64,000 nt of DNA, taken from Nansenia antarctica. Lineage: Eukaryota; Chordata; Actinopteri; Argentiniformes; Microstomatidae. The stretch's first letter is position 1. Every line of letters begins with the position of its first letter. The translations under genes and the position numbers were made by a program. The notes beneath the pieces are model-generated. The model searched no databases. It worked only from the letters and a program-made list of their open reading frames with translations, and had not been told where the DNA came from. The DNA is taken from positions 46,245,627 through 46,309,626 of the forward strand of contig OZ022340.1 of the NCBI GenBank assembly GCA_963989245.1. The letters are read 5' to 3'. Below, piece by piece: positions 53,166 to 62,948 of the stretch.

Positions 53166-53270
53166 CTATGAAAGACAACAACAACAACAACATTCACATA
53201 TGGACACCATGGACACTGAAGCCATTTAGATTGATGTGAGATGGACAGATTGATCTTACGTGGATGGTGT

Positions 53271-53362
53271 GTGTCAGGTGTGTGTTTGTTGGTATGTGTG
53301 TGTGTGTTTGTTGGTGTTGGTGTGTGTGTGTGTGTTGGTGTGTGTGTGTGTGTGTGTTTGTT

Positions 53363-53398
<36 letters not shown>

Positions 53399-53411
53399 TT
53401 GGTGTGTGTGT

Positions 53412-53462
<51 letters not shown>
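53271..53462. repeat. Expanded (TG)n/TTGGTG minisatellite in host intron
   Basis: TG runs broken by TTTGTTGGTG motifs for about 190 bp, at the same intron position as the shorter run at 52546. The Val/Cys-rich and His/Thr-rich open frames over it are repeat artefacts. Confidence 0.93.
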
Positions 53463-53464
<2 letters not shown>

Positions 53465-53476
53465 TGTGTGTTTTAC

Positions 53477-53575
53477 CTGTAACTGTCCATCTTTCTCCTG
53501 CAGTTGGTGTTGGAGTGTCTGAATGGTGGCCTCCCGGTCTCTCAGTTTAACCTCAGTCGAAGTCAGCAGGAAATC
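53477..53575 (-). CDS. Module exon (99 nt), copy 1
   Basis: 33 codons, phase 0; nearly identical to 52603-52701 (DFLLTSTEV against DFLLTDTEV). Exactly 874 bp from copy 2. Confidence 0.82.
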
Positions 53576-53680
53576 CTGCAGAGAATTCAATTCAATGACA
53601 TTCAGCAATTATTTTGTATTCCAACCAACATACTGTATACATACTGTAGTAACACATTCTAAAAAGGACACACGTCTGAC

Positions 53681-53887
53681 CTGCAGGTTGAAGAGGGCTT
53701 TGAGTTCAGCATCGTTTCCTGGCCAGTCCCCGCTGCCTTGTCCTGCAACACTGGTCCTCAGCTGGTCGATCACAGCCTCCTGCTCCATCAGTTTGATGTC
53801 CTTCTCTGCCAGAACAAGGTTCATCAAGTCCATCTCCTCCCTGGACTGTTCCAGAGCGTCCTGAAGCTCCTGAAGCTTCTGAAGCTC
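53681..53887 (-). CDS. Module exon (207 nt), copy 1
   Basis: 69 codons, phase 0; differs from 52807-53013 by GQGSGD against GQGNGD. Exactly 874 bp from copy 2. Confidence 0.82.
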
Positions 53888-53985
53888 CTGAGGGACAAAG
53901 AGAGAAAGGTCAATACAGTTATTCATAAGCACACACTCTCTGTTTATACTGGGACAGCTCAAGAGAGAAATGGCTGGTTCATTAC

Positions 53986-54039
53986 CATCATCTCTGAGTT
54001 GTACTTGATCTTCTGGTCGGCCAGGTCATTCTCAAGAGT
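53986..54039 (-). CDS. Module exon (54 nt), copy 1
   Basis: 18 codons, phase 0, same protein as 53112-53165; 874 bp from copy 2. It reads on from the exon ending at 54143. Confidence 0.8.
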
Positions 54040-54142
54040 CTATGAAAGACAACAACAACAACAACAACAACAACATTCACATATGGACACCATGGACACT
54101 GAAGCCATTTAGATTGATGTGAGATGGACAGATTGATCTTAC

Positions 54143-54166
54143 GTGGATGGTGTCTTCATGACTAAA
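54143..54166 (-). CDS. 3' part of a host exon cut by a retroposon
   Basis: Encodes SHEDTIH before donor CAC then GTAAGA. Joined to 55122-55215 across the insertion (TAAA repeated at 54163-54166 and 55122-55125) it makes a 114-nt, 38-codon, phase-0 exon. Confidence 0.75.
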
Positions 54167-55121
54167 GAGCACGCTGGCGTCCGCGTTGTGACTGCCGCTT
54201 CTGTTTCCCGGTCCTGTCTTTTTGTATCCTGTCTTTTAGTATCCTGTCCTGTCTTTTTGTATCCTGTCTTTTTGTATCCTGTCCTATCCTTTTTGTATCC
54301 TGTCCCGCCGACCTCCGCTGCCTTCCCCCCCGCCATCTCCCGCCTCTCACCGCCTTCACTACCGGACTGCAGTACTCACCGCCTTCACTACCGGACTGCA
54401 GTACTCACCGCCTTCACTACCGGACTGCAGTACCCACCGCCTTCACTACCGGACTGCAGTACTCACCGCCTCATCGTTCCTGTCCCCCGGCTCTGTGTTG
54501 CCGACCGACCCGCTGCGCGCCGCTCTCAGACATCGCTGGCCTGGCCGTGCTGTGCTACTACCCTCGTCCCGGGAGGTAGCCACCGCTCCCTCCCCGGTTC
54601 GGGGGTTGCCATCTCCGCAGGTGAGTGTCGGTCCTTCCCAGCCTTCACTCACTGCTGCGCGATTTGGTCGCTGGCATGGCACGGCTAGGCTGGCCGGCCG
54701 CGCGGGTTCGGTCCCAGGCTGGCAATACTGATGACAACGGCAACGGCGGCACCGCGCTGTCGCTCTGGTTCACTCCCTGTCGTTTTGCCCTGGACTCCCG
54801 GCCATCTCACCTGCCCCCCACCTCCCCCTGCCCTTCTCTCGTCTCACCTACACTCACTGAACCACAACCATCGCCTCACTGCTGCTGCTGCCACCAAGGC
54901 AGGCATTCTCCGCTGCCGCCGCCACATCCATTGAGGCTCCCAGCAACATCAACACCGGACTCTACACCACCCCCCCCTCCCCGTTCACTGACTCTGTGTT
55001 CCATGTTACTTGTTGTTGTTACTTGTTGTTTTTATGTCTCCCCACGTGTATCCTATATTGTCAGCGTCTTTGAGCCTCGGAAAAGCGCTATATAAATTTA
55101 ATAAATTATTATTATTATTAT
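54167..55121 (+). mobile_element. Poly(ATT)-tailed retroposon inside a host exon
   Basis: 955 bp in plus orientation with a 3' end of the type TTTGAGCCTCGG, AAAGCGCTATATAAATTTAA and (ATT)n, known from teleost LINE/SINE ends. TAAA flanks it. Inside are TTTTTGTATCCTGTC repeats (54225-54303) and four units of a ~33-bp repeat (CTCACCGCCTTCACTACCGG, 54346-54475). C-rich open frames are not convincing proteins. The same tail type occurs in a 57-bp insertion at 62236-62292. Confidence 0.75.
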
Positions 55122-55215
55122 TAAACAGCAGGTTGTTGAGCTTTTGAAAATCCTTCTCCTTCTCCTGCAGGCTTGCCTGGAGCTGACCTATGATGTCTTC
55201 CTTACTGTTATTACA
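55122..55215 (-). CDS. 5' part of the host exon cut by the retroposon
   Basis: Acceptor TATTATTCAG at 55216; encodes CNNSKEDIIGQLQASLQEKE and KDFQKLNNLLF. The coiled coil continues in 54143-54166. Confidence 0.75.
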
Positions 55216-55485
55216 CTGAATAATAGTGACAAGGGAGACAGGTCATATATTGGTGTTGTTTTAACCCACATATTAATCACAGCACACAATAGACATAGTG
55301 TTATTTAAAAGACAAGCTGAACTGTGTGTATCTGTGTATCTGTCATATATCCGCCTCTCTCTGTCTGAACCTGTTCCTGAGCCCGGGGAATTCAAATCAA
55401 TGACATTCAGCAATTATTTTGTATTCCAACCAACATACTGCATACATACTGTAGTAACACATTCTAAAAAGGAGACACGTCTGAC

Positions 55486-55627
55486 CTGCAGGTGGATGAG
55501 GGATGAGTGTTGGCGGTCAGCATCGTTTGCTGGCCGGTCCCCACTGCCTTGTTCTGCACCGCTGGTACTCAGCTGGTTGATCACAGCCTTGACAGACTTG
55601 ACAGACGCCTGGAGCTGCTCTATGAGG
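55486..55627 (-). CDS. Diverged copy of the 207-nt module exon
   Basis: Encodes IEQLQASVKSVKAVINQLST, then SGAEQGSGDRPANDADRQ and SSLIHLQ before donor CAG then GTCAGA. The 3' half and the following intron resemble the 53681-53887 copy, so this is an older module duplicate. The upstream border is blurred by the GAGA repeat that starts at 55628; using the nearest AG leaves one base out of phase. Confidence 0.62.
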
Positions 55628-55722
55628 CTGAGACAGAGAGAGACAGAGAGAGACAGAGAGAAAGAGAGAGACAGAGAGAGACAGAGAGAGAGACAGAGAG
55701 AGACAGAAAGAGACAGAGAAAA

Positions 55723-55754
<32 letters not shown>

Positions 55755-55848
55755 ACAGAGAGAGAGAGAGATAGAGAGACAGAGAGAAAGAGAGAGACAG
55801 AGAGAGACAGAGAGAGAGACAGAGAGAGACAGAAAGAGACAGAGAAAA

Positions 55849-55880
<32 letters not shown>

Positions 55881-55910
55881 ACAGAGAGAGACAGAAAGAG
55901 ACAGAGAAAA

Positions 55911-55942
<32 letters not shown>

Positions 55943-56012
55943 ACAGAGAGAAAGAGAGAGACAGAGAGAGACAGAGAGAGAGACAGAGAGAGACAGAAAG
56001 AGACAGAGAAAA

Positions 56013-56044
<32 letters not shown>

Positions 56045-56138
56045 ACAGAGAGAGAGAGAGATAGAGAGACAGAGAGAAAGAGAGAGACAGAGAGAGACAG
56101 AGAGAGAGACAGAGAGAGACAGAAAGAGACAGAGAAAA

Positions 56139-56170
<32 letters not shown>

Positions 56171-56200
56171 ACAGAGAGAGACAGAAAGAGACAGAGAAAA

Positions 56201-56232
<32 letters not shown>

Positions 56233-56324
56233 ACAGAGAGAGAGAGATAGAGAGACAGAGAGAAAGAGAGAGACAGAGAGAGACAGAGAGAGAGACAGAG
56301 AGAGACAGAAAGAGACAGAGAAAA

Positions 56325-56356
<32 letters not shown>

Positions 56357-56411
56357 ACAGAGAGAGAGAGAGAGATAGAGAGACAGAAAGAGAGAGAGAG
56401 ACAGAGAGAGA
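55628..56411. repeat. GAGA/GAGAC-rich repeat with higher-order period
   Basis: About 780 bp of purine-only (plus strand AG with C) sequence. The landmark GACAGAAAGAGACAGAG recurs at 55702, 55828, 55890, 55992, 56118, 56180 and 56304, i.e. spacings 126, 62, 102, 126, 62, 124. This gives a 290-bp higher-order unit. Open frames up to 334 codons are Ser/Leu or Arg/Glu repeats and not genes. Confidence 0.9.
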
Positions 56412-56534
56412 ATACGTATCTCGTCAGTGCTCACTGCATATTTGCATGAGAAAAAGTATTTTGATTTAATGAGATTTCCTGGATAAACGTTAAAATAACA
56501 ACAACAACAACTAAAAAACACTGGTCCTTCTCAC

Positions 56535-56705
56535 ATGTCCCTCCTGCAGTAAGAAGTGCAGATTCTGGTGTGTGTCCTGGTCTTGTGGTGGTGGTGCATC
56601 CGTCTGAGTGAGTGTGTCAGACTGGGAGGAGCTTTGCATGTTTTTCTCCAGCTCCACGACACGCCTCCTCTCCTGCTCCAACATGGCCGCCAGATCCCTC
56701 ACCTC
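56535..56705 (-). CDS. Host exon, coiled coil
   Basis: 171 nt (57 codons, phase 0), acceptor GTTCCATCAG, donor CAT then GTGAGA. Encodes EVRDLAAMLEQERRRVVELE, KNMQSSSQSDTLTQTDAPPP and QNLHFLLQEGH. The LEQERRRVVELE stretch resembles coiled coil near the N-terminus of centrosomin-type proteins. Confidence 0.75.
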
Positions 56706-56937
56706 CTGATGGAACACAGGATGATGGGAAAGGGTTTCAATGATCCAGGTGTCCAGGGGTACTGAGGCTATTTCTGGGGCGCCCTTGAGAAGTCATATAG
56801 ATTTCAGATCATGGGAATGTACTGCTTGGGTTATGTTGTCCTTATCTTCTCTCAAATGAAATAACGGCAGGATTTCCACTATTAGGGGCCACAATACACC
56901 TTCAGCAACATTATGGCCCAATCCCGATTCTCTTTTC

Positions 56938-57013
56938 TACCACTTCGGCTCGTTTTGGAGTCACTCGTTTTGGAGTCACTCATTTTGGAGTCACTCGTTT
57001 TGGAGTCACTCGT
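56938..57013. repeat. 15-bp tandem repeat
   Basis: Five copies of TCGTTTTGGAGTCAC, one with a g-to-a change. Confidence 0.88.
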
Positions 57014-57037
57014 TTTGGAGCCATAGCCGTAGTGGTT

Positions 57038-57715
57038 CTGTCATGCCAAAACCTGCCGCTGCCAAAAGCTGCCGGCCTAACGCGTCACGACCAGCTGGCA
57101 CGCGTCACGACCACGTTATCCCCCTGATGAATTCCCCCCTATGAATTTTCAAAGTGTTGTGTATATATATAAAGTTTATTCCGTTTTCTGAATCAGTGTG
57201 GACTCGTGGTGTGTTTGTTCATCGTCTGACATTGGCACGTTTTATTACAATATCAACTACTAAGTTACATATGACTGTACTTATCATAACTGTACATGTC
57301 CTACTCTAATGGATCTTGAACGAAATGCGCATTTTTTTTTATTAAGTTGAATTGCTGTGCATTGTTTTAGGATGCTTAGTCCAGGGCTCAAGTTGCGTTT
57401 GCAACTTTATGAGAAATGATCTGCTGATCAGACCTCCGTTTCTTTCTTTATATAAACGGGTTATTTTGATAAACCGGATACATTTTGTGAATATATATGG
57501 TTACTTTCTCGCCTGAAAACATATTAAAACTTCATAAAATGACATATTAACACTTGTAGAGGCAAATTACAGCTTTTCGCTAATGGCTGTCAAAACGGAG
57601 GTTTCAAAAACACTAGACTGACGCGTCACAGTCGCCAGCTGGTCGTGACGCGTGCCAGCTGGTCGTGACGCGTTAGGCCGGCAGCTTTTGGCAGCGGCAG
57701 GTTTTGGCATGACAG
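57038..57715. mobile_element. Inverted-repeat element with ~76-bp arms
   Basis: 57038-57113 and 57640-57715 are inverted copies that match almost without change (CTGTCATGCCAAAACCTGCC ... with CGCGTCACGACCAGCTGGCA). The arm itself contains a short direct repeat, ACGCGTCACGACCA. The 526-bp centre is non-coding. No clear target duplication beyond TT. Confidence 0.82.
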
Positions 57716-58379
57716 TTCCCCGGGGGAAATGGGACAACCCTTCACGACTAATACGTCATCCGTAGTGTAATGAATGGGTTAATTCATAGTCAGGACAGCG
57801 CATGCGCCTAAGAGAGAGTTCATGATATACCAGTAGGTGACTGACAGGTGTCGAGAGAACCGAAGTAAACTGGTTATACCTTTGTTGAACCCAGACTCAA
57901 GTGTCTTATTATTCTATGTCCAAGTGACATTACACGTAGTATCGTAGAAAAGCATTGACGCTCGCGATTCATTCACAACTTGAATGAACTTGAACGCTAT
58001 CAATTGATCAAACAAGTCATCAAATAAAAAAGAACAATGCTTCATTATCAGACCATGACAGAATAAGCTCTAACCTGTATGAAACCTGTGCTCCTATGCT
58101 GCCGGTCTGCACTGATATAGAACAACAGTGCAACAACTTCGAGGCTGAACTTTAGTTACATTTATGGCGTCATATGCCATCAAAGGGAAACATGGAAAAA
58201 TGCATGACTTACAGATTTAATTTTATGACGTTACGAAATCCGATGTGACAGGGACGCTGGAGAAACAGCCGCTGTCCACTGCATTAAACTACATGTCCTT
58301 GATGAGTCTCCCGCTCACTGCCCTCCATCACAAATAGCACATATATAGTACTAATACATATAATAGTACATAATAACAA

Positions 58380-59150
58380 CTGCTCGGATTAGATTGCCAG
58401 TTGTTTTGGTATAATAACAACTATAGCGTCATATACCACCAAGGGGGGGGAATTCGCGCCTATCATGCTGTCAAACACCACAGGTAATAATTTATTTCTA
58501 AATAAACATGATTGTACATCTCTGAAATGGAACACGGTGACTGTCAGCCTGTGACAAACGCGCAGATATGAGTGCTCCGGTCTGTCCTGCTGGCTCCGGT
58601 GTCCTGTCCGCTGTCCTGAGCGTGCTGGACTGTGGAACTTGTTAAGCATAGGCACAGCACCTCGACATAAAAGCGATTTCTTTTGTTATGCTTGTTATAA
58701 AGAAAGGGTCTATAATGCATTGAAATAACATTAAATTATATAACCCATCAACAATATTACATAATAACAACTGCTCGGATAGGATTGCGGGTTGTTTTGG
58801 TTTAATACGTGCCATAGCTGTAAATAAAACATGGAAATATGTCATGCGCGTCTATCATGCACACATCAGCCTAACGTTAGATAGATAACTTCACACTAAA
58901 TATGTCTATCATCATCCGCTGTCAAACGCCAAAGGTAATCTTTTATTTCTAAACAGGAATGTACATCTCGATGTGAATCGCGCTCCTTATATTATTATAT
59001 AATATATTATATTATGGGAAGGCTGTGCTTGACGCTTCCATGGGGCTCTCCTGCATAGGCACAATAGCGGCATAATAGCGATCTTTTTTTGTTATGCTTG
59101 TTGTAAAGAAAAGGTCTATGATGCATTGAAATGACATTAAACTAAGATAA
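58380..59150. repeat. Diverged direct duplication (~400-bp unit)
   Basis: CTGCTCGGATTAGATTGCC near 58380 is echoed near 58770, and GCATAGGCACAG ... TTTGTTATGCTTGTTATAAA near 58647-58700 is echoed near 59054-59107. The two units differ by many substitutions and small gaps. Confidence 0.75.
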
Positions 59151-59530
59151 TACGATGGTTATCATAATTTTTCAAGTCTTTAATTACAAGTAATTCCAGA
59201 AAAAGTAAATGACATTTCAGGCTCGCTTCCGTATTACGAGAGCGAAAAGAACATTTCTGTAGATGTTTCGCAATGCATGCCGGAAGGGAGTCTCATGGCT
59301 CCGAATCGAACGAGGGTCAAGATTTTCACCAAACGGAGCCATGGAAAACCCTAACCCTATCCCTAACCCTAAATGAGTAATGAATTAGGGACGCCACTAC
59401 GGCTACACGTGAACGCGCAAAACGGAGCCGGAGGGGTGAAAACGGAGCCGGAGTGGTGAATTGGGATTCACCCTATGTCTTTCAGCTACATTTGTGCTAG
59501 AAAACATTTTTCACTTGGTGGTTTACTTAC

Positions 59531-59635
59531 CTTTTCTAGCATGGTGTTGTTGTCCAATAGTTGAACGCTGCTCTCCTCGTGGTGGTAGACACGCAGCTTA
59601 AGGCTGAAGTTCTCCTTCTTTAAATCGGAGATTGT
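59531..59635 (-). CDS. Cnn_1N (centrosomin motif) exon of the host gene
   Basis: 105 nt (35 codons, phase 0), acceptor TCTTTGCAG, donor AAG then GTAAG. Encodes TISDLKKENFSLKLRVYHHE then ESSVQLLDNNTMLEK. The LKKENF-LKLR core is the diagnostic part of the centrosomin N-terminal motif 1 of CDK5RAP2, PDE4DIP (myomegalin) and Drosophila Cnn, which activates gamma-tubulin ring complexes. The family usually continues with an IYFLEE-type sequence; here it reads VYHHEE, so the end of the motif is diverged. Whether the gene is the cdk5rap2 or the pde4dip orthologue or a fish-specific paralogue cannot be told. Confidence 0.8.
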
Positions 59636-59820
59636 CTGCAAAGACATGTCATCACATCACACGTTAGACTGTTTGAACAACCATAACACCTGGGAATGGT
59701 GTGAGAACCACAACCAGATCCAAAGACGCATAAAAACATATCAATTCATTATAAATAAAGTTTTGTTCAATGAAAAGAGACGTTGTGAAATATCAATCAT
59801 ATAAGCTCCTATCATATAAG

Positions 59821-60653
59821 CAGTGTTGCCACAGTTACTTTGAAAAGTATTCTGATTACTGATTACTGATTACTCCTTTAAAAAGTAATCTAGTTACTTT
59901 ACTGATTACTTGATTTTAAAAGTAACTAAGTTAGATTACTAGTTACTTTTTTAGTTACTATTGGCAGCTGCCTAGGCACCCGACCCCCCCCCCCCCCGCA
60001 ACATAAAAATGAAAATAATGGTTTTGCCAAAACTCACTTTATTTTAACAGTAACTTAAATTACATAATTAAACTTTAAACAATAACTTAAAACAACAAAA
60101 TAAAGAGTCTTTCTTTGCCTCACCCAACATAAATACTTGTTTTTAAACAATAAAATAAATATAATCTTTATTTAACAGTAACTAGCAAGGAGTGGTTTCA
60201 CAAAACCTAAAACCTACCCTGACCATTCAGATATGATCCTTTATGTTCTTGTCATCCTTTGCTGACACAAACTCAAAATAATCCTTATATTTCCAGCTAT
60301 TTAACGCATATCTCTGTTCTCGCTCCATTGTGTAGGCTACGCTTCTGTTTACACTGTGCAATCAGCGTGGTGATACACGTGAGCGATTCTGCTGCAACCT
60401 CGTGTTGAAAACGTGAGCACTGACGTCACTCCCCAAGACGCGAGAAAAGCAAACAAATGTTTGTTTACTATCGAACATTACAAAGAAATACTGCATTTAG
60501 CCTAAAAGTTATGAGGTAGTAACGCAATAGTAACGCACAGTCACTTGAATAAGTAACTTTAATCCGATTACTGATTTGGAAATAGTATTGCGTTAGAATA
60601 CTCGTTACTGAAAAAAGTATTCAGATTAGAGTAACGCGTTACCGGCATCACTG
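59821..60653. mobile_element. hAT element, non-autonomous, exact 8-bp duplication
   Basis: CATATAAG is exact at 59813-59820 and 60654-60661. Ends: CAGTGTTGCC and, inverted, CAGTGATGCC. The subterminal regions are rich in AGTAACT/TTACT motifs typical of this common fish family. 833 bp, no transposase. On the minus side a possible exon start (ATG at 60690, after GTTGCAG) would run into it, but no donor could be found. Confidence 0.88.
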
Positions 60654-60807
60654 CATATAAGTCCTTCTCGCCACTAGTCATCCTCTTCATCTGCAACACA
60701 ACAAGAGTTGTCATCAGATCTCACATTCTGGTCAACTTGTTTACATGAAGTCAAAGTAGCTTTAGACGGGATCACATAGAAACAGATTCAAATGATAATC
60801 AGTTGAA

Positions 60808-61493
60808 GGGCTTGTTCTGTCAATGTTAGGACAAGGCCTGGGTTGTATAGCCCTGTTCTGTCAATGTTAGAATAAGGCCTGGGTGTATAGCCCTGTTCTG
60901 TCAATGTTAGGATAAGGCCTGGGTGTATAGCCCTGTTCTGTCAATGTTAGAATAAGGCCTGGGTGTATAGCCCTGTTCTGTCAATGTTAGGATAAGGCCT
61001 GGGTGTATAGCCCTGTTCTGTCAATGTTAGGACAAGGCCTGGGTGTATAGCCCTGTTCTGTCAATGTTAGGACAAGGCCTGGGTGTATAGCCCTGTTCTG
61101 TCAATGTTAGGACAAGGCCTGGGTGTATAGCCCTGTTCTGTCAATGTTAGAATAAGGCCTGGGTGTATAGCCCTGTTCTGTCAATGTTAGGACAAGGCCT
61201 GGGTGTATAGCCCTGTTCTGTCAATGTTAGGACAAGGCCTGGGTGTATAGCCCTGTTCTGTCAATGTTAGGACAAGGCCTGGGTGTATAGCCCTGTTCTG
61301 TCAATGTTAGAATAAGGACTGGGTGTATAGCCCTGTTCTGTCAATGTTAGAATAAGGCCTGGGTGTATAGCCCTGTTCTGTCAATGTTAGGATAAGGCCT
61401 GGGTGTATAGCCCTGTTCTGTCAATGTTAGGATAAGGCCTGGGTGTATAGCCCTGTTCTGTCAATGTTAGAATAAGGCCTGGGTGTAGAGCCC
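60808..61493. repeat. 40-bp minisatellite, ~17 copies
   Basis: Exact 40-base period, unit TGTTCTGTCAATGTTAGGAT AAGGCCTGGGTGTATAGCCC. Units fall into three main types by the triplet after TTAG (gac, gat, aat), arranged in a non-random order. Confidence 0.95.
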
Positions 61494-62235
61494 TTGGACA
61501 GGACACACACAGGGTGCGAAATAAGGGGGAGCTCGGGGAGCTATAGCTCCCCTAGTGGTGACATGAGCTCCCCTGGAAACATGGTTTGTGAAATTTTGGG
61601 GGAGCTCTAAAATATTCTAAATTGCGATGGATTTATTCCAAGTTGTGACGGATTTTACCTTGTGTAATATGATTTGTAGAGGCATACAATCTATTTTGAT
61701 GTTGGTATTAGGTATATAAATGATATATAATAGCCTTTATAGCCTACATATAGGCCTTTATTGGCTACAACTATGCGACAGTAACTTGCAGCGGGGTGCA
61801 CTGACGCTGAACCCCTCATAGTGATAAGTAGGTGGACAACGCGTGGTGCTGAAATAGCCGACATGCGGTGTGTGGTTTGAAAAAAGTAACGCCAGCTCAG
61901 TAAATAATTCAAACTTAATGTTTACTTATAGACTATGTGAATGTGACTGCACCACACATGTGAACAGTAACAAAGCAAATGCAGTTTAATTTTATGAAAA
62001 ACATTGACAACTAAATCGGTGCAAAAAAAAAAAAAGAAGCTGAATCTGCTTAGCCTATGCTCCTGAAAAACATTTAATGACAGAGCAAACACGCTACATT
62101 ACTAGGGATAATAATTACAATGAGCCATTCATTAAAAATAGAAAAAATAATATTAGGCTATTAAATCTCACTTAATGAGAAAACTGGCATCTCCCATCGG
62201 TCACTATTTGTTGGCTATCTGGTGATATGGACGTC

Positions 62236-62292
62236 TTTGAGTGTCTAGAAAAAGCGCTATAAGTCTAATGTATTATTATTATTTATTATTAT
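62236..62292 (+). mobile_element. Extremely 5'-truncated retroposon with 10-bp duplication
   Basis: 57 bp reading TTTGAGTGTCTAG, AAAAAGCGCTATAAGTC and an (ATT)n tail, flanked by TATGGACGTC at 62226-62235 and 62293-62302. It has the same 3' end type as the 955-bp insertion at 54167. Confidence 0.85.
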
Positions 62293-62444
62293 TATGGACG
62301 TCACTTTAATCCGGCAGTTCTCAAGGTTTTTATGCACCAATCGATTCCTCTAGCGCGTCTTTATCACATTCATTGACGAAAAGGACGACTCGCATGTATA
62401 GGTGGAAGAGAACATTCATTGTGAGCACGGAAAATGCGAGTCTC

Positions 62445-62564
62445 TCACAACGGCTTTGCATTGATGAAACCAGGTAGGATGAACGTATAGTTCGCTGTCC
62501 ATTCCTCTTTAAATGCCCTGTTTTCACCGTCAACTTTCCTCTTTAGACCTTTGGAGAGTGACAT
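62445..62564 (-). pseudogene. hAT transposase N-terminus (GTF2IRD2-like)
   Basis: From ATG at 62564: MSLSKGLKRKVDGENRAFKE, then EWTANYTFILPGF and a stop at 62445-62447. KRKVD-ENR-FKEEWT-FILP is the conserved start of the fish GTF2IRD2/ZBED5-like hAT transposases. The zinc finger that should follow is not readable. Confidence 0.78.
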
Positions 62565-62850
62565 GATGTTTCTCTTGCTAGCTAGCAGGTTAAATGTTTA
62601 GCCAACTTCACCCGGCACCAAACAACCAATCCAATAATAATGTGACCTTGTAAGTCTGGGAGGAGGGGGGAATCATTATCAGAATAAAACTATGTTAAAT
62701 ACTTATTAGAATAAGTTAGGCTGCGCTACATCGTCAGTCCACACATGTATTATTCAAAACTATGGAAAAGGGTGAAACTACGTTGTTGAGAATCACAACA
62801 CAAACTCGCTAGTCAAGCCAAAATACAGCAGCGAAATGGATTGGACTGCT

Positions 62851-62948
62851 ACCTAGTTAACTAGAACACTACTTTACATTGTTACCTATTAACTAGAACA
62901 CTACTTTACATTGTTACCTAGTTAACTACAACACTACTTTACATTGTT
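62851..62948. repeat. ~33-bp tandem repeat, three copies
   Basis: Three units of ACCTAGTTAACTAGAACACT ACTTTACATTGTT with small differences. Confidence 0.88.

Larger units (their letters stand above)
56915..59473. mobile_element. Large inverted-repeat element in a host intron, with nested insertions
   Basis: Ends GGCCCAATCCCGATTC (left) and, inverted, GGGTGAATCCCAATTC (right), with TAT on both sides (56912-56914, 59474-59476). CGTTTTGGAG motifs near the left end match CCGTTTT/ACGGAGCC motifs near the right end. Inside: a 15-bp tandem repeat (56938-57013), a second inverted-repeat element (57038-57715), and a diverged direct duplication (58380-58740 against 58760-59150). No transposase frame was seen. 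Confidence 0.6.
40482..59635 (-). pseudogene. Centrosomin-motif coiled-coil gene (CDK5RAP2/myomegalin-like), disrupted by exonic insertions
   Basis: Transcribed right to left. The exon at 59635-59531 carries a Cnn_1N-type motif; downstream exons encode coiled coil rich in L, E, Q and K, and three final exons (42003-40482) encode an unrecognised C-terminal region. In the family this motif recruits gamma-tubulin complexes at centrosomes and Golgi. Exon lengths fit phases: almost all early exons are multiples of 3 in phase 0, then 236, 122 and 186 nt join in register. Three coding exons are split by insertions with matching duplications: 4 bp (ACTC at 50250 and 51654), 5 bp (CTGAG at 44467 and 49734) and 4 bp (TAAA at 54163 and 55122). 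One module copy has also lost a donor (near 52445). The first coding exon was not found. Calling this one gene from 59.6 to 40.5 kb is inference from strand and phase. Confidence 0.6.

Noticed and set aside
53241..53608. Val/Cys- and His/Thr-rich frames
   Set aside because: Produced by (TG)n; the only real coding part is the 99-nt exon at its edge.
55517..56521. 334-codon minus-strand frame (Ser/Leu-rich) and similar Arg/Glu frames
   Set aside because: They are translations of the GAGAC repeat, open in several frames on both strands, with no domain.
60662..60690. First exon of the centrosomin-motif gene (ATG at 60690 after GTTGCAG)
   Set aside because: After removing the hAT insertion the frame meets a stop soon, and no donor is present.
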